Assembly: GCA_009780315.1 (NCBI GenBank)
Contig: WRAH01000006.1
Location: forward strand, 1-64,000
Direction of reading: 5' to 3'
Length of the DNA: 64,000 nucleotides
Source of the DNA: Defluviitaleaceae bacterium
Lineage (GTDB): Bacteria; Bacillota; Clostridia; Lachnospirales; WQUN01
Shown here: positions 1 to 9,409 of the stretch, one piece after another
How the letters are laid out: the number at the start of each line of letters is the position of its first letter
How positions within the stretch are numbered: position 1 is the first letter of the stretch
Notes under the pieces: generated by a model
Seen by the model: the letters and a program-made list of their open reading frames with translations, nothing else
Databases searched by the model: none
Told to the model about the DNA's origin: nothing
Translations under genes and position numbers: made by a program

Positions 1-21
1 CGTGCCTAAGCATTATAACAT

Positions 22-125
22 TGTCTTACAAAAGAAGCAAACATTGTTTTGACTTTCTCGTCAAAAAACCACAAAACCCTCTGATTATCCCCAAAAGCAA
101 ATGGGATATCAGGGGGTTTTTGTAT
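22..125. repeat. Direct repeat copy 1 (terminator-bearing)
   Basis: About 103 bases starting at TGTCTTACAAAAGAAG are repeated almost exactly at 2253-2355. The few differences are single-base changes plus small changes around the hairpin loop. The two copies flank the two genes at 225-2225 in direct orientation. Each copy carries the same hairpin terminator. The upstream edge is near the window start, so a preceding gene cannot be seen. Confidence 0.85.
73..123. terminator. Hairpin terminator in repeat copy 1
   Basis: The arms are at 73-91 (AAAACCCTCTGATTATCCC) and 103-120 (GGGATATCAGGGGGTTTT), with A-rich sequence on the left and T-rich sequence on the right. It is probably bidirectional and would end whatever gene lies left of the window. 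Confidence 0.75.
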
Positions 126-224
126 AAAAAAAAATATATGCGTTTAAAGCATATGCGTGTAACGCATATATACTCATCATACCTTGTATGATATCTTGTA
201 TACAAACAGACAAGGAGGCGTAAA

Positions 225-1703
225 ATGTCTATAGGATTCAACCTCATATCCATGGGGGAACGGTATGATAACGATGTGCGTACATCATCATTTGACACAA
301 ACAATAGAATTGATTTGAATTATGTAGAACACTACAAACTTATATGTGCAACCCCAATGGATTCTCTGGCAAAGGGCAATGAGATACAAAATGACCTGAT
401 AATCACCTTGGAAGTGCCTACATCTGATTATAAAAACCCAAGTGTACAAAACATCATCAACTGGGCAAATACGCCAGTGATGCATGACGATTACTATAGA
501 GATTTAGCCGTGGTTATAACCATGGCTAGTGGTTATCGTACAGTATATATGACCCATGCCAGAATAACACTGGAAGAGCGAATAGTGACACAAGCTGATT
601 TTGTGACAATGACCATTGTGGCAAGTCAAAAAGAAGACCATCTTCAAGGGATTGTAACAGGCAGTGATTTTGAAAGCACGAGGGCAAGGGCAATCAGTAT
701 GATTGCGACGGCAAGGAGCAAGCGCAAAGTTGGGGCAGTTATCATGGCAGAACCTGTACGAAATGAATCAGAGCGTATACCCGTGGTTGAGCGTGTTCAA
801 GAACGACGCTTTGGAGATACGATTACCCTGTCTAGGGGGCATGTTTTTTCTACACGTTCCTCTGCTATAGATACCCCTATTGAGCAGAGGTTAGGGGGGC
901 GGTTTGTTCATTTTTCGGATGATTTTGAATCCTATGGTGGCGACCAAGGTTGGTGGAATGACGTTGATATTACAGACCCACCACTGCCAAGATTAGCAGA
1001 TACAGGATGTGGAGCAATAGCCGCAGCAAATATCATATTCTATTATGCCTTGACGAATCGTCTTGTTACGAATGCACTTGGAGCATTGCCACCTAGCCGA
1101 GAAACTTTTTTAGCATTTGCAACAGAAATGTATAATACTTACACTCCACAAACTATTACATTACCAACATTAAGACGCGAACGCGAACCACGGTCGTATG
1201 GCATATGGTTTATGGATACACTTTTACTTGGTGTAAAAGCCTTTGCAGAAGAACGATTAAATACAATTTTGCATGGGGATATCATTGTTAATTCTGGACG
1301 ACTTGGAGCAACTTCATATGTAGACGCAGTAAAGTTTTTAAAAAATGCATTGATAAATGACCATCCAGTTGCCTTACTTGTGACATATAATGATTACATC
1401 GCTTCTCCTGAATCTGGTGATATGATGGAAGAACATTTTGTCACGATTACAGCAATGAATGAGATAAGAGAATATGACATATTGCTGCGTGATGGTGTTG
1501 AGATAGAGCAGGATAATTTAGGAGTGATTGATTATGAATTAGTCATATCAAACTGGGGTGAAAGACAAGTCATACCATCTTTTAAGCAGATGTGGGAATC
1601 AAGTTCACCTGTTGTTGATTGGATACAGGCTTCTATGTCTATAACTTCTCTGATTACTGGATTTGCTAGTGTTTCATTAGCACATTTTACACGTGCGCAG
1701 TAA
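225..1703 (+). CDS. Papain/C39-like cysteine peptidase-fold protein, 492 aa
   Basis: Two regions are visible. Residues 1-140 are a beta-rich segment I do not recognise. Residues about 255-450 have the pattern of a papain-like or C39-like fold: Cys262 in DTGCGAIAAANIIFYY, His404 in EEHFVTIT and Asn443 in ISNWGE, which together would form a Cys-His-Asn triad. No signal peptide or membrane segment is present, so the protein is likely cytoplasmic or exported by an unusual route. AAGGAGG precedes the ATG. The gene is followed after 60 bases by a small secreted-protein gene, and the pair sits between two direct repeats. A toxin/immunity or effector/partner pair is possible, but nothing in the sequence proves it. 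The family assignment rests on motif reading only. Confidence 0.55.
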   Translation: MSIGFNLISMGERYDNDVRTSSFDTNNRIDLNYVEHYKLICATPMDSLAKGNEIQNDLIITLEVPTSDYKNPSVQNIINWANTPVMHDDYYRDLAVVITMASGYRTVYMTHARITLEERIVTQADFVTMTIVASQKEDHLQGIVTGSDFESTRARAISMIATARSKRKVGAVIMAEPVRNESERIPVVERVQERRFGDTITLSRGHVFSTRSSAIDTPIEQRLGGRFVHFSDDFESYGGDQGWWNDVDITDPPLPRLADTGCGAIAAANIIFYYALTNRLVTNALGALPPSRETFLAFATEMYNTYTPQTITLPTLRREREPRSYGIWFMDTLLLGVKAFAEERLNTILHGDIIVNSGRLGATSYVDAVKFLKNALINDHPVALLVTYNDYIASPESGDMMEEHFVTITAMNEIREYDILLRDGVEIEQDNLGVIDYELVISNWGERQVIPSFKQMWESSSPVVDWIQASMSITSLITGFASVSLAHFTRAQ

Positions 1704-1763
1704 CATTGAATTTTTACTTGCCCTTTCCAATGTAACTATGAACTATGTATAGAGGTGCAGATT

Positions 1764-2225
1764 ATGAATAAAAAAGCTTTAACTGTTAAAATATTTATTT
1801 TATTGGTTATGATTTTATTTACTAGCGTAGCATGTGCAAGAAGCGTATATCCTCCACATGATGAATTCATAAAACTCTTTAATGCCTATGAGTATCTTAC
1901 AATGCGTGTAGATTATGTTACTCGTCATTTAGGTCATCAAAATTTGCGTCTTGGACTAACCATCTATGATACCCATGTAGCGCTTGCAGATGTACGGGAA
2001 TTACAGGCATATATTACAGAATATTTAAGAAGTGAACAGTTTAGAGTTTTTATAGAAGAACATATGGAGGATGTGAATATTGAGTCCTTACGTATATATA
2101 TTAACCTTCGCAGTGCGAATAGAGAACACGGGATAAGTATAAGAACTACTGCAAGACAGTCTAACTTTGGAAGATGGGCACCCCGAGGTCAGCTAGGGTG
2201 GAGTATAGAAGTTGAAGATGAGTAA
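1764..2225 (+). CDS. Small secreted or lipid-anchored protein, 153 aa
   Basis: I do not recognise the family. It starts with a basic N-terminus and a hydrophobic stretch ending in TSVACAR, which reads as a signal peptide with a weak lipobox (Ser at -3 is atypical) and Cys24 as the possible lipidated residue. The mature part of about 130 residues is soluble. The ATG at 1764 is preferred over the GTG at 1755 because AGAGGTG at 1751-1757 is spaced correctly for it. It lies 60 bases downstream of the cysteine-peptidase-like gene and shares its repeat-bounded cassette, so it may be the partner or immunity protein of that product (inference). Confidence 0.6.
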   Translation: MNKKALTVKIFILLVMILFTSVACARSVYPPHDEFIKLFNAYEYLTMRVDYVTRHLGHQNLRLGLTIYDTHVALADVRELQAYITEYLRSEQFRVFIEEHMEDVNIESLRIYINLRSANREHGISIRTTARQSNFGRWAPRGQLGWSIEVEDE

Positions 2226-2252
2226 GACCATCATTTGTACAGCTAACGAACA

Positions 2253-2355
2253 TGTCTTACAAAAGAAGTAAACATTGTTTTGACTTCCTCGTCAAAAAAC
2301 CACAAAACCCTCTGAATATCCCAAAAACTAAATGGGATATCAGGGGGTTTTTGTG
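2253..2355. repeat. Direct repeat copy 2 with terminator
   Basis: This is the second copy of the repeat at 22-125. It contains a hairpin with arms at 2304-2322 and 2334-2351 followed by TTTTTGTG, so it ends transcription of the two-gene cassette on the plus strand. Confidence 0.85.
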
Positions 2356-2434
2356 TTATGGCGGTTAAGTCAAGAATATACTTAAATATAATGACACTTG
2401 CAGTAGAATGCATAACTTTTATAAGGAGGGGTTT

Positions 2435-3469
2435 ATGGGTATTAGCAATCGTATGAAAATTGCAGCGGTTTATGGTTCAGTATTTCTTGGGGCTGGGTTT
2501 GCATCAGGACGGGAGTTGATGCAGTATTTTGTGGGGTTTGGCAGGATTGGGATTTGGGGGCTTATGGTGGCAGGTGTATTATTTGCCCTAACAGGCTGGG
2601 CAGTTTTGTCCATTTGCCGCCGTGAAAAAATTGTCTCCTACAGCGGGCTCATGCGCTATCTACTGGGTGAAAAACTAGGCACAATGACTGAATGGGCTGT
2701 GGTTGGTTTTTTATTTTGCTTGTTTGTGGCAATGCTTGCAGGTGCAGGTGCAACAGCACAACAAGCTTTTCACTTACCCTTTACAGCAGGTGCGGTGATG
2801 GTGGGTATTGTGGTTTTTGCAATCTTGTGCTTTGGGCTAAACGGTATCATCAAGGTCAATCTTATTCTTGCACCCTTTATGGTTTTTGGCGGTATTTTTA
2901 TTGGGCTTTTCACCTTTTTTACATATGCAACCCCTGCTTTTGCAGGCATTGGCACAAATCTTGGTTTGGCATGGCTTTTATCAGCAGTGGTTTATGCCTC
3001 TTACAATTTGGTCACTGGCATTCCTGTACTTGCGGCAACCTCTGGACTAGCGGTTACGAAAAGTGACGCACGATTTGGCGGCATTGTTGGTGGCGGAATC
3101 ATTACTGTGCTGGGTATATCCATGGCTTTGCCGCTGTTTTTATACTATGCAGACATTATTACTTTAGAAATTCCATTTTTATATATTGCAGATGGATATG
3201 GACATGGGTTTAGCGCACTATATTTGACAGTCCTTATCACTGCACTGCTAACCACAGCGGCTTGCAATGGCTTTGCTGTTTTGCAATGGGCTGAAGGACT
3301 TGGCTTTAAAAATAAAGCCAAAGCCGCAGCAATGATTTGCGCCTTTGGTGTGATTGCATCTCATATTGGCTTCTCTAATATTGTTGCCTATATATATCCC
3401 CTATTTGGATTTTTAGGATTGTTTAAAATTGTAGTGATTCTGTTTTCAGCCGTTAAAAAGCGCGGGTGA
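2435..3469 (+). CDS. YkvI-like multi-pass transporter-fold membrane protein, 344 aa
   Basis: The protein is almost entirely hydrophobic with about ten membrane segments. Its N-terminus, GSVFLGAGFASGRELMQYF, is the broken-helix signature seen in YkvI and related members of the APC/LeuT-fold superfamily. The family is annotated only as putative transporters, and no substrate can be inferred here. The ATG at 2435 is chosen over the one at 2408 because AAGGAGGGG lies directly upstream of it. It stands alone between the repeat at 2253-2355 and deoB. Confidence 0.75.
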   Translation: MGISNRMKIAAVYGSVFLGAGFASGRELMQYFVGFGRIGIWGLMVAGVLFALTGWAVLSICRREKIVSYSGLMRYLLGEKLGTMTEWAVVGFLFCLFVAMLAGAGATAQQAFHLPFTAGAVMVGIVVFAILCFGLNGIIKVNLILAPFMVFGGIFIGLFTFFTYATPAFAGIGTNLGLAWLLSAVVYASYNLVTGIPVLAATSGLAVTKSDARFGGIVGGGIITVLGISMALPLFLYYADIITLEIPFLYIADGYGHGFSALYLTVLITALLTTAACNGFAVLQWAEGLGFKNKAKAAAMICAFGVIASHIGFSNIVAYIYPLFGFLGLFKIVVILFSAVKKRG

Positions 3470-3521
3470 TAAAAAATGTGGTATACTGTCTAAGATAAAT
3501 TCACTTGAGAGGGTTTTAGAG

Positions 3522-4685
3522 ATGATGTTTAAACGCGCATGTGTAATAGTCTTGGACAGTGTAGGCATTGGGGAGTTGCCTGACGCAGCAGAATATGGCG
3601 ATGTAGGAGCCCATACCCTTGGTAATATTTATAAGCACCGTGGCAAACTTGAAATCCCCAACTTATATGCTATGGGGCTTGGGAATATTGAAAACGCCCA
3701 ATTGCCCGCGGTAGACAAACCCATTGCCGCCTATGGCAAAATGGCAGAGCTAACAAAAGCAAAAGATACCACCAGCGGACATTGGGAAATGATGGGGCTT
3801 GTTATGAATCCCCCTTTTGCTACCTTTAAAAACTTCCCTGAAACCATGTTAAAAGAATGGCTTTGCCGTGCTGGGCGCGAACCCAAATGGCTGGGCAATT
3901 ATCCAGCATCAGGCACACACATTATGGACGAGCTGGGGGAAGCGCACATGAAAACAGGCGCACCCATCGTGTATACGTCGGCTGACAGCGTATTTCAAAT
4001 AGCCGCCCATGAGGACATCATTCCCCTACCCGAGCTGTATAAACTTTGTGAAATTGCAAGAGAAATGCTGGTGGATGATTTATTTATTGGACGGGTCATC
4101 GCCCGCCCATTCATTGGCAAGCCTAATGGATTTACCCGTACAGAAAATCGTAAAGACTATGCTGTTCCCCCTACAGGCAAAACACTCCTTGATGTGCTTG
4201 AAGAAAAAGGCCATGCAACCCTTGGCATTGGAAAAATCGAAGATATTTTTTGCAACCGTGGTGTAACCCATGTAAACCACACCACAAATAATGTTGACGG
4301 CATAGCTGCCACTATTGACGCTTTAAAAAATGACACAGAAAATACGCTCATTTTTACAAATTTAGTGGACTTCGACATGAAGTTTGGACACAGAAACGAC
4401 CCAGAAGGTTATGGTAAAGCCCTTGAAGACTTCGACAAAGCATTGCCAAAAATAATGGAAGCCATGAGAGATGACGACCTGCTTATCATCACCGCAGACC
4501 ATGGCTGTGACCCAACCACCCCATCAACAGACCATTCTCGGGAATATGTACCTGTACTGGCTTATGGCAAGTGTATTACAAACCCTGCAAACCTTGGCAC
4601 CCGTGCCACATTTGCAGACGTTGCCGCCAGTATTTACAGCGGGCTTGGATTTGGCAAATGGTCTATTGGTGAGTCATTTTTATAA
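3522..4685 (+). CDS. deoB: Phosphopentomutase
   Basis: DeoB interconverts ribose-1-phosphate or deoxyribose-1-phosphate and the 5-phosphate in nucleoside salvage, in the cytoplasm with Mn2+. It belongs to the alkaline-phosphatase superfamily. Visible motifs are the metal-binding LDSVGIG (Asp12), TTSGHWEMMG around residues 83-92 with the phospho-acceptor Thr, and DHGCDPTTPSTDHSREYVP near the C-terminus. The length of 387 aa is typical. GAGGG precedes tandem ATG codons at 3522 and 3525, either of which could be used. No other nucleoside-catabolism gene is adjacent, which is unusual for deoB, often found in deo/pup operons. Confidence 0.95.
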   Translation: MMFKRACVIVLDSVGIGELPDAAEYGDVGAHTLGNIYKHRGKLEIPNLYAMGLGNIENAQLPAVDKPIAAYGKMAELTKAKDTTSGHWEMMGLVMNPPFATFKNFPETMLKEWLCRAGREPKWLGNYPASGTHIMDELGEAHMKTGAPIVYTSADSVFQIAAHEDIIPLPELYKLCEIAREMLVDDLFIGRVIARPFIGKPNGFTRTENRKDYAVPPTGKTLLDVLEEKGHATLGIGKIEDIFCNRGVTHVNHTTNNVDGIAATIDALKNDTENTLIFTNLVDFDMKFGHRNDPEGYGKALEDFDKALPKIMEAMRDDDLLIITADHGCDPTTPSTDHSREYVPVLAYGKCITNPANLGTRATFADVAASIYSGLGFGKWSIGESFL

Positions 4686-4726
4686 TTTTACAAACCTGTT
4701 ACAAATGTAACTATTCATACCCTATC

Positions 4727-4762
4727 GCCGTCTAGTATATTGCATACGAAGCGGCTTTTTTT
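4727..4762 (+). terminator. Imperfect hairpin plus T-run after deoB
   Basis: GCCG at 4727-4730 pairs with CGGC at 4752-4755, with an inner GTAT/ATAC pairing, followed by seven T residues. The stem is short and interrupted, so confidence is moderate. Confidence 0.5.
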
Positions 4763-4835
4763 ATTTGTCGGTTTACAGACATATTCTTATGACTCACGTA
4801 CTTAGACTTGTCGCACCATAGGATGGGAGGTTTAA

Positions 4836-7190
4836 ATGAATAAAATTATTATAAATAAAAGTTTACGCTCGATTTGGAGAAACAAGAAATCTTACTTTTC
4901 AGGCATTTTTGTTTTGGTTATTGGACTTGGTATGTTTATTGGCATGTTCAGCGGATATTTAGTGTATATGGAATCGGTCAGACTTTATCATTTAGAAACC
5001 AATTATGCAGACGTTTTTGCGTCAGTCAGGGCCATGCCGCTGGATTCTGTAGATAGGCTTACAAGGATAGACGGTGTAGCAGAATCCCAAGGTATTTTAA
5101 AACATGACACCAATGCACGGCTTGCTGGGTTTGATGATTTGATTGGTGTGCGGCTTATAGGCATTGATGAAAACCGCCCCCTAACAATCAATCAGTTTAG
5201 TTATACAGGGGAATCCATAAGGGAAGGGAATGACATATTAGTCAGTAGTGCTTTTTATAATGCACATGGGCTTCATATTGGAGACACGATTAGACTGCTC
5301 ATTGGCGGGCAATATGAAAATTTCACCATTCGCGGCACGGTGCTTCACCCTGAATATTTATTTGTGCCTAATGTTGGCGGCGGGGTGGCAGACGATAGTT
5401 TAAACACTGTGGGCTTTGTACAAGTCAATGTAGTAGAGACTGTGGCAAATATGCAGGGGGCAGTAAACAATGTGAGATTAGTACTGGATGAATCTGTTAC
5501 GTTTGAAGCCATTGAACCCTATCTCATTGACGCAATGGAACGGTACGGAATGATTAACATGGTAAGCCGATACCATCACGGAAGTTATATGGCTATCATC
5601 CAACAAAGCACTACATTTTCAATGATGGCAATACTTTTCCCTTCTATGTTTCTTACTATTGCTATTGGCATGTTGTATGTCACCTTAAAGCGGCTTATCA
5701 CCATGGAACGTACTGAAATAGGCACTTTAAAAGCCATGGGCTTTTCAGGCAGATATATTGTAAGCGGTTATTTGCTTCAAGGGACTTTGGCGGCAATCAT
5801 CAGTTTTTTACTTGCCCTTGTTTTTGGCTGGTTTGTTGGCGGCGCATTTTATAATTTAATCGCAGAATTTTGGGATTTAGCGTGGCTGCCATTTGTCCTT
5901 GATACCACAATTATCATTGCTGGGTTCTTTATTGCCCTTGGGGTCAGCCTGTTTGGTGTCATTATGGGTGCAAAATCTTCTTTGGGTGTTCAACCTGCCG
6001 AAGCCATGCGCGAAGCACCACCCAGTGCAAACAGTGCAGGCAGTAAGTTTAACGGCATATTTTCAAGGTTGCTTCTTAACACAGGGGGCAAGCTGGCCAT
6101 CCGCTCTATGCAACGCAACAAGCGAAGAGTGCTTATCACTGTAGTGAGTATTGCACTTGTATTTACCCTAATGAATACATTTTTTACCATGGGTCAATTC
6201 ATGTCCGATATTACAGATGACGCTTTTCTTAAACTACAAGTCAGTGACGGCACAATCACTTTAAACCGCTTTGAGTCCCGAGATGTACTGCTTAGAGACA
6301 TCGGGCAAATGCAAGGTGTATTAGAAGTAGAAACCGTGCTGGCCATACCCGTCGAACTTGAAAACAATGGCGTTACACGCACCGTGGCTGTAAGCGGAGT
6401 GGCGGCCAATGCAACACTTTTTAATATCTTTGACAACAATGGAAGCCAACTGTGGACGGACAGCGGCGGTATTATATTAAGCCGATTTTTTGCAGATGAA
6501 CTGGGTGTGACCGTTGGAGAAAGTATATCCGTTTACAATGCTAATCTTCGTACCCATGTTTATGTAGAAGTCACACAACTTGTGGAAGCTGCTGGAGGCA
6601 TGGGGGCTTACATGGAAATATCCCAGTTAAGCGCGCTATTTAGCAGCGAACCTGTAGCCAATATGTTGATGATAAATGTTGAAGAAGGCTATTTACCTAT
6701 CATCTTTGATAGTTTGGCTGACGCGGCGAATATTTCAGGGTTTAGTGATAACGAACGTGCCCATGCTTTTGCCCGAATCAACGCAGATATGAACAATGCC
6801 ATATTCAACATCATCAATCTTGTATCAGTGATTATATGCTTCGCCATTATTTACAATATATCCAACATTGCCCTTGGGGAAAAACAACGGGAATATGCTA
6901 CTTTGCGCGTCCTTGGTTTCCAAGCCAATGCGGTCACTGAAATTAACACATTTGAATATGTTATCATGCTTATTTTGGGTACTATTTTGGGCATTATATT
7001 TTCTTATTTTAATATACCGTCCATAGGCACAATGTTTAGTTTTGAACAGTCTATTATATCCGTAGGCCTATCCTTAGTGCCTACAGCCATGACTTTTGTA
7101 GGTGTTGCAGTATCCGTTGCCGTATCTTGTTTTTTAACAGGCAGGCAAATAAGGAAATTTAATTTGGTAGATGTGTTGAAGGAGAGATAA
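4836..7190 (+). CDS. ABC transporter permease with two FtsX domains, 784 aa
   Basis: This is a MacB/LolC-type permease. It has an N-terminal membrane segment at about residues 20-42, a large extracytoplasmic loop, three membrane helices at about 255-385 (first FtsX domain), then a second helix at about 430-450, a second loop and a final three-helix FtsX domain at about 660-780. A good ribosome site (GGGAGG) precedes the ATG. It is followed by its ATPase after 5 bases and then by an adaptor. The three genes form one efflux operon (permease, ATPase, HlyD-like adaptor), as in peptide or drug-export ABC systems. The substrate is unknown. Confidence 0.85.
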   Translation: MNKIIINKSLRSIWRNKKSYFSGIFVLVIGLGMFIGMFSGYLVYMESVRLYHLETNYADVFASVRAMPLDSVDRLTRIDGVAESQGILKHDTNARLAGFDDLIGVRLIGIDENRPLTINQFSYTGESIREGNDILVSSAFYNAHGLHIGDTIRLLIGGQYENFTIRGTVLHPEYLFVPNVGGGVADDSLNTVGFVQVNVVETVANMQGAVNNVRLVLDESVTFEAIEPYLIDAMERYGMINMVSRYHHGSYMAIIQQSTTFSMMAILFPSMFLTIAIGMLYVTLKRLITMERTEIGTLKAMGFSGRYIVSGYLLQGTLAAIISFLLALVFGWFVGGAFYNLIAEFWDLAWLPFVLDTTIIIAGFFIALGVSLFGVIMGAKSSLGVQPAEAMREAPPSANSAGSKFNGIFSRLLLNTGGKLAIRSMQRNKRRVLITVVSIALVFTLMNTFFTMGQFMSDITDDAFLKLQVSDGTITLNRFESRDVLLRDIGQMQGVLEVETVLAIPVELENNGVTRTVAVSGVAANATLFNIFDNNGSQLWTDSGGIILSRFFADELGVTVGESISVYNANLRTHVYVEVTQLVEAAGGMGAYMEISQLSALFSSEPVANMLMINVEEGYLPIIFDSLADAANISGFSDNERAHAFARINADMNNAIFNIINLVSVIICFAIIYNISNIALGEKQREYATLRVLGFQANAVTEINTFEYVIMLILGTILGIIFSYFNIPSIGTMFSFEQSIISVGLSLVPTAMTFVGVAVSVAVSCFLTGRQIRKFNLVDVLKER

Positions 7191-7195
7191 ATTAA

Positions 7196-7900
7196 ATGAA
7201 GGAAATACTCACAGTTACTAATTTACGCAAGGAATACAAAGTGGGTGAAGTCACCATACCTGTACTCAACGGCATTTCATTCAGCTTATATGAGGGTGAG
7301 TTTGTTATCGTACTTGGCCCAAGCGGCTCTGGCAAAAGTACTATGTTGAATATGGTTGGCGGCATAGATAGCCCCACAGGGGGAGACATTATTTACGACA
7401 ATAAAAATATTGGCACAGCTTCCGAAAAAGACATGACAACATACCGCAGTAATGCCATTGGTTTTGTATTTCAGTTCTATAATCTCCTTCAAAACCTGAC
7501 CGCAAGAGAAAATATAGAACTTGCCGCCAATCTGTCAAAAGACCATTTGGACGTTACTGAATTACTTGAGAAAATAGGCATGTCGGAACATGCTGGGCAC
7601 TTTCCCGCGCAAATGTCTGGTGGGCAGCAACAGCGCATTGCCATTGCAAGAGCCATTGCAAAAAACCCCAGTCTACTCCTTTGTGACGAACCAACAGGCG
7701 CATTAGATTCTACTACAGGGCTTCAAGTCATTAGACTGCTTAAAGATTTTAACAAAGCTTATAAAAAAACCATTGTTATCATTACCCACAATGCTGCCAT
7801 GGGAGACATTGCAGACAGAGTGTTTTATATAAAAGACGGACTGCTTGAAAAAGTAGTGGAAAACAAAAATCCAAAAGAACCTGAAGATATTGAGTGGTAG
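7196..7900 (+). CDS. MacB/LolD-type ABC transporter ATPase, 234 aa
   Basis: This is the ATP-hydrolysing subunit for the neighbouring FtsX permease. Visible motifs are Walker [10 protein letters not shown] (residues 41-49), Q-loop FQFYNLL (93-99), signature SGGQQQR (141-147), Walker [10 protein letters not shown] (160-168) and the His switch ITHN. The gene begins 5 bases after the permease stop, and the adaptor gene follows closely, consistent with a single transcript. Confidence 0.92.
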   Translation: MKEILTVTNLRKEYKVGEVTIPVLNGISFSLYEGEFVIVLGPSGSGKSTMLNMVGGIDSPTGGDIIYDNKNIGTASEKDMTTYRSNAIGFVFQFYNLLQNLTARENIELAANLSKDHLDVTELLEKIGMSEHAGHFPAQMSGGQQQRIAIARAIAKNPSLLLCDEPTGALDSTTGLQVIRLLKDFNKAYKKTIVIITHNAAMGDIADRVFYIKDGLLEKVVENKNPKEPEDIEW

Positions 7901-7919
7901 AAGAGGGAGCGATTATTCT

Positions 7920-9362
7920 ATGAAAAAGAAAGTAAAGTATGCCATTTTAATCCTTATAGTTTTGGCAGTTGGTGGGGCTGTAGTTTTTACTGCCATGCAA
8001 CCCCTTCATGTAGACACAGTAATCATTACGCCATCCTATGCCGAAGCGTATTTTACAGAGCGCGGGCATGTGCAGGATGACAGACATGTAACTGTTTACG
8101 CACTCACAGGCGGGGTTATTCTATCCGTCAATGTGCAAGAAGGGCAATTTGTTGAAGAAGGCGACATACTCGCCGTCATTGACCCCAGTGATTTTCTTCA
8201 TGAAATCCAGCAATTGAGCGTAAGCAATCAATCCATTTATGCACAAATAGACAATTTAGCAGCAGAAGAAGCCCGCATGAGAGTGAGTCAAACAGCAAGC
8301 AGAAACGCATTGCAAGGGGAATTAAACGCCATTGCGGCACAAGAACAAATTGCCAGAGTGTCTGAAACAGACGGGTTACACATTAGGGAAGAAAACATCC
8401 GTCTGCAAAACATCCTGATTGAGCAAAGCCGTATAGATGTTCAAAATGCGCAAGATGAGCTAGACAGAGCCCAACTCCTTTTTAATGCAGGCATTATTCC
8501 CAGAGTGGAAGTCGATGCGGCCGAGCAAGTGCTGGAAGGACACAATACAATGCTTCAAACCAATGAGCAAAGGCTTGAAATCATAAGCAGTGAAGCAGGT
8601 ATTGTTGACCAGTCGGAACATTTTGCGGCACTTCGGTCTGCCACTCAGGCACAAATAGCCGGCATTGAAACCACCTTAAATCAATTAAATTCTGAACCTA
8701 TGCGCCAGCATTTTCTTGCCCTTATTGAAGGTAATAATCTAGCCATTGCCAACTTGGAGAGAATGGTTAATAGCAGTACAATAACCAGCCCTGTTTCAGG
8801 CATAATAGACCAGCTGCATGTAGATTCTACAAATATTTTAAACCCAGCTAGACCTGTTGCTGAAATTATAACAGGTGGGGATAACTTCATTGAAGTGTTT
8901 GTTTCTACAGCAAATATCAATGACTTATCTGTAGGTGACACAGTTGACCTAATCTTTATTCGCCAAGGCGGAGATGTTGTTTATTCAGGCACGATATATT
9001 CCATAGGCAACCGTGCAGAGGCCATGGTATCCATTTTGGGTGTGGAAGAAAGGCGTGTAGAGGTACTTATTGAACCCAATACATCCAGCGATTCCTTTAG
9101 AAGCGGCTTTGATGTTGATGTTCGATTTGTCACCTATGCCGCTGAAAACAGAATCACCGTTCCCAGAACTGCAATTTTTGAAGATGCAGGACAAAGCATG
9201 GTATATGTAGTGGAAAATGGCACAACTGTTGCAAGACCTGTAGTACTTGGCACACAGCTTAGAACAGAAGTAGTTATTGAATCAGGCATAAATGATGGTG
9301 ATGTGGTCATTAGAAATGCACGTCAAGATGGGTTAGCCCATGGCATAAGCGTTGCATATTAA
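7920..9362 (+). CDS. HlyD/RND-type adaptor subunit of efflux system, 480 aa
   Basis: There is one N-terminal membrane anchor (residues 6-25), a biotinyl-lipoyl-like segment (GGVILSVNVQEGQFVEEGDILAVIDPSD), a long alpha-helical coiled coil at about residues 90-250, the second half of the lipoyl domain (ITSPVSGIIDQLHV) and a beta-barrel C-terminus. This is the order of periplasmic-adaptor-type proteins, which in Gram-positive bacteria sit outside the membrane and work with MacB-like permeases. ATG 7920 is preferred over the GTG at 7890 because GAGGGAG sits about 10 bases upstream of it. It is the last gene of the operon and is followed by a strong hairpin terminator. Confidence 0.85.
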   Translation: MKKKVKYAILILIVLAVGGAVVFTAMQPLHVDTVIITPSYAEAYFTERGHVQDDRHVTVYALTGGVILSVNVQEGQFVEEGDILAVIDPSDFLHEIQQLSVSNQSIYAQIDNLAAEEARMRVSQTASRNALQGELNAIAAQEQIARVSETDGLHIREENIRLQNILIEQSRIDVQNAQDELDRAQLLFNAGIIPRVEVDAAEQVLEGHNTMLQTNEQRLEIISSEAGIVDQSEHFAALRSATQAQIAGIETTLNQLNSEPMRQHFLALIEGNNLAIANLERMVNSSTITSPVSGIIDQLHVDSTNILNPARPVAEIITGGDNFIEVFVSTANINDLSVGDTVDLIFIRQGGDVVYSGTIYSIGNRAEAMVSILGVEERRVEVLIEPNTSSDSFRSGFDVDVRFVTYAAENRITVPRTAIFEDAGQSMVYVVENGTTVARPVVLGTQLRTEVVIESGINDGDVVIRNARQDGLAHGISVAY

Positions 9363-9367
9363 ATAAT

Positions 9368-9398
9368 AGGGCGTGTTTCCGTAATAGAAACACGCCCT
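9368..9398. terminator. Bidirectional hairpin between convergent operons
   Basis: AGGGCGTGTTTC and GAAACACGCCCT form a perfect 12 bp stem with a 7-base loop. It lies between the stop of the adaptor gene on the plus strand and the stop of the HD-GYP gene on the minus strand. Confidence 0.85.
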
Positions 9399-9409
9399 AA
9401 ACGCCTACC

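Noticed and set aside
22-2355. Repeats considered as a CRISPR or transposon end pair
   Set aside because: There are only two long copies, in direct orientation, with no spacers, terminal inverted repeats, transposase or target-site duplication.
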